DNA from: Fimbriimonadales bacterium
GTDB lineage: Bacteria; Armatimonadota; Fimbriimonadia; Fimbriimonadales; GBS-DC
Length of the DNA stretch: 5,446 nucleotides
Direction: 5' to 3'
NCBI GenBank assembly: GCA_026416065.1
Contig: JAOAFW010000017.1
Coordinates: 1-5,446 of the forward strand
This document shows positions 5,088 to 5,446 of this stretch, piece after piece (position 1 is the stretch's first letter; each line of letters begins with the position of its first letter). The position numbers and the translations under genes were made by a program. Below the pieces are notes generated by a model, which saw only the letters and a list, made by a program, of their open reading frames with translations, was not told where the DNA came from and did no database searches.

Positions 5088-5446
5088 ATGAAAATCGCAC
5101 GGATTCTTGCCATTATTGGCTTGGCTCTAAATGTAGTATGGGCACACGATGACGACCTGCTGTTTGGCAGGGAAGGCAATCGGGTGGCGATTGTCCAGCC
5201 ACAGCCCCACCCGATTCGGCAGATGTCCAGCGTGTTGAACAGGTTCATTCTGGATGTCGGGCTCGATTTCTACTTCGACTACAATACGGGACAGCCGCAA
5301 CTGCAGTTCTGTCGCGTGCAGCAGGTGTGGATTTCGCCCGGCTTAGTCGGCTCGAAGTCGGGCTTCGGGAATGTGTTTTGCGAGTCGGGCTGTAGCAACT
5401 TCTTCAACCTGCCGACGAATGGCACATCCCACCACCACTTTATATT
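5088..5446 (+). CDS. Secreted His/Cys-containing protein of unknown function (3' partial)
   Basis: The frame stays open to the right edge, giving 119 visible codons. The start is fixed by AGGAGGT seven bases upstream. Residues 1-19 are a typical signal peptide (K2, R5, then a hydrophobic core ending in VWA), so the mature protein would begin HDDDLLFG at residue 20. The mature part includes an Asp-rich strand-like region (ILDVGLDFYFDY, 54-65), cysteines C75, C98 and C102, and a triple His at 115-117. The His-Asp start followed by a GxxGxxV-like strand recalls secreted PEP-CTERM proteins such as the all3515 (Zur-repressed) group, but the similarity is from memory and a C-terminal sorting signal would lie outside the window. 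Metal binding is suggested by residue content only. It probably shares context with the exported CxxC protein upstream. Confidence 0.8.
   Translation, partial: MKIARILAIIGLALNVVWAHDDDLLFGREGNRVAIVQPQPHPIRQMSSVLNRFILDVGLDFYFDYNTGQPQLQFCRVQQVWISPGLVGSKSGFGNVFCESGCSNFFNLPTNGTSHHHFI

Noticed and set aside
1..5446. CRISPR arrays, insertion sequences, tRNA genes or phage genes
   Set aside because: No regularly spaced repeats, transposase motifs, cloverleaf-like segments or phage-type proteins were seen on either strand.

Overview
The window looks like ordinary chromosomal DNA from a moderately GC-rich, free-living, flagellated and probably Gram-negative-type bacterium. Three things suggest the Armatimonadota (Fimbriimonadales-like): a secreted protein with one N-terminal dockerin-type EF-hand loop, a short C-terminal tail resembling proteasome-associated (ARC/Mpa) AAA ATPases, and an unusual gene order mixing a flagellar ATPase with a sugar permease. 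This assignment is recollection-based inference. I see no tRNA, rRNA, CRISPR array, insertion sequence or phage gene.

Layout. A plus-strand gene ends at 211 (C-terminus of a probable ARC/Mpa-like AAA ATPase). It is followed by a strong 11-bp hairpin (218-245) that probably acts as a convergent terminator. From 269 to 4370 four genes lie on the minus strand. In transcription order they are: a Tat-type exported calcineurin-like metallophosphoesterase (4370-3405), the flagellar export ATPase fliI (3381-2059, TTG start), a MalG-type carbohydrate ABC permease (2022-1210), and a secreted dockerin-type protein (1099-269). The first three are separated by only 23 and 36 bases and are probably co-transcribed. 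The dockerin gene sits behind a 110-base AT-rich gap and may have its own promoter.

A 310-base intergenic region (4371-4680) separates the minus-strand group from two plus-strand genes. These are a 99-aa membrane-anchored or exported CxxC/His protein (4681-4980) and, 107 bases later, a secreted protein (5088 onward, cut by the window end) whose mature part starts with His-Asp-Asp-Asp and contains several Cys and His residues. The intergenic region holds direct repeats, several dyads, and a promoter-like site whose -10 box is embedded in an ATAC...GGGGGTAT element reminiscent of CsoR-type copper operators.

How it fits together. The minus-strand group has no obvious single function; fliI lacks fliH/fliJ neighbours and the permease lacks its MalF partner and binding protein, so this group reads as scattered pathway genes. 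The rightmost pair is the most promising for something not well described: two small exported Cys/His-rich proteins behind a possibly metal-responsive promoter. The metal link is a hypothesis, not shown by the sequence alone.
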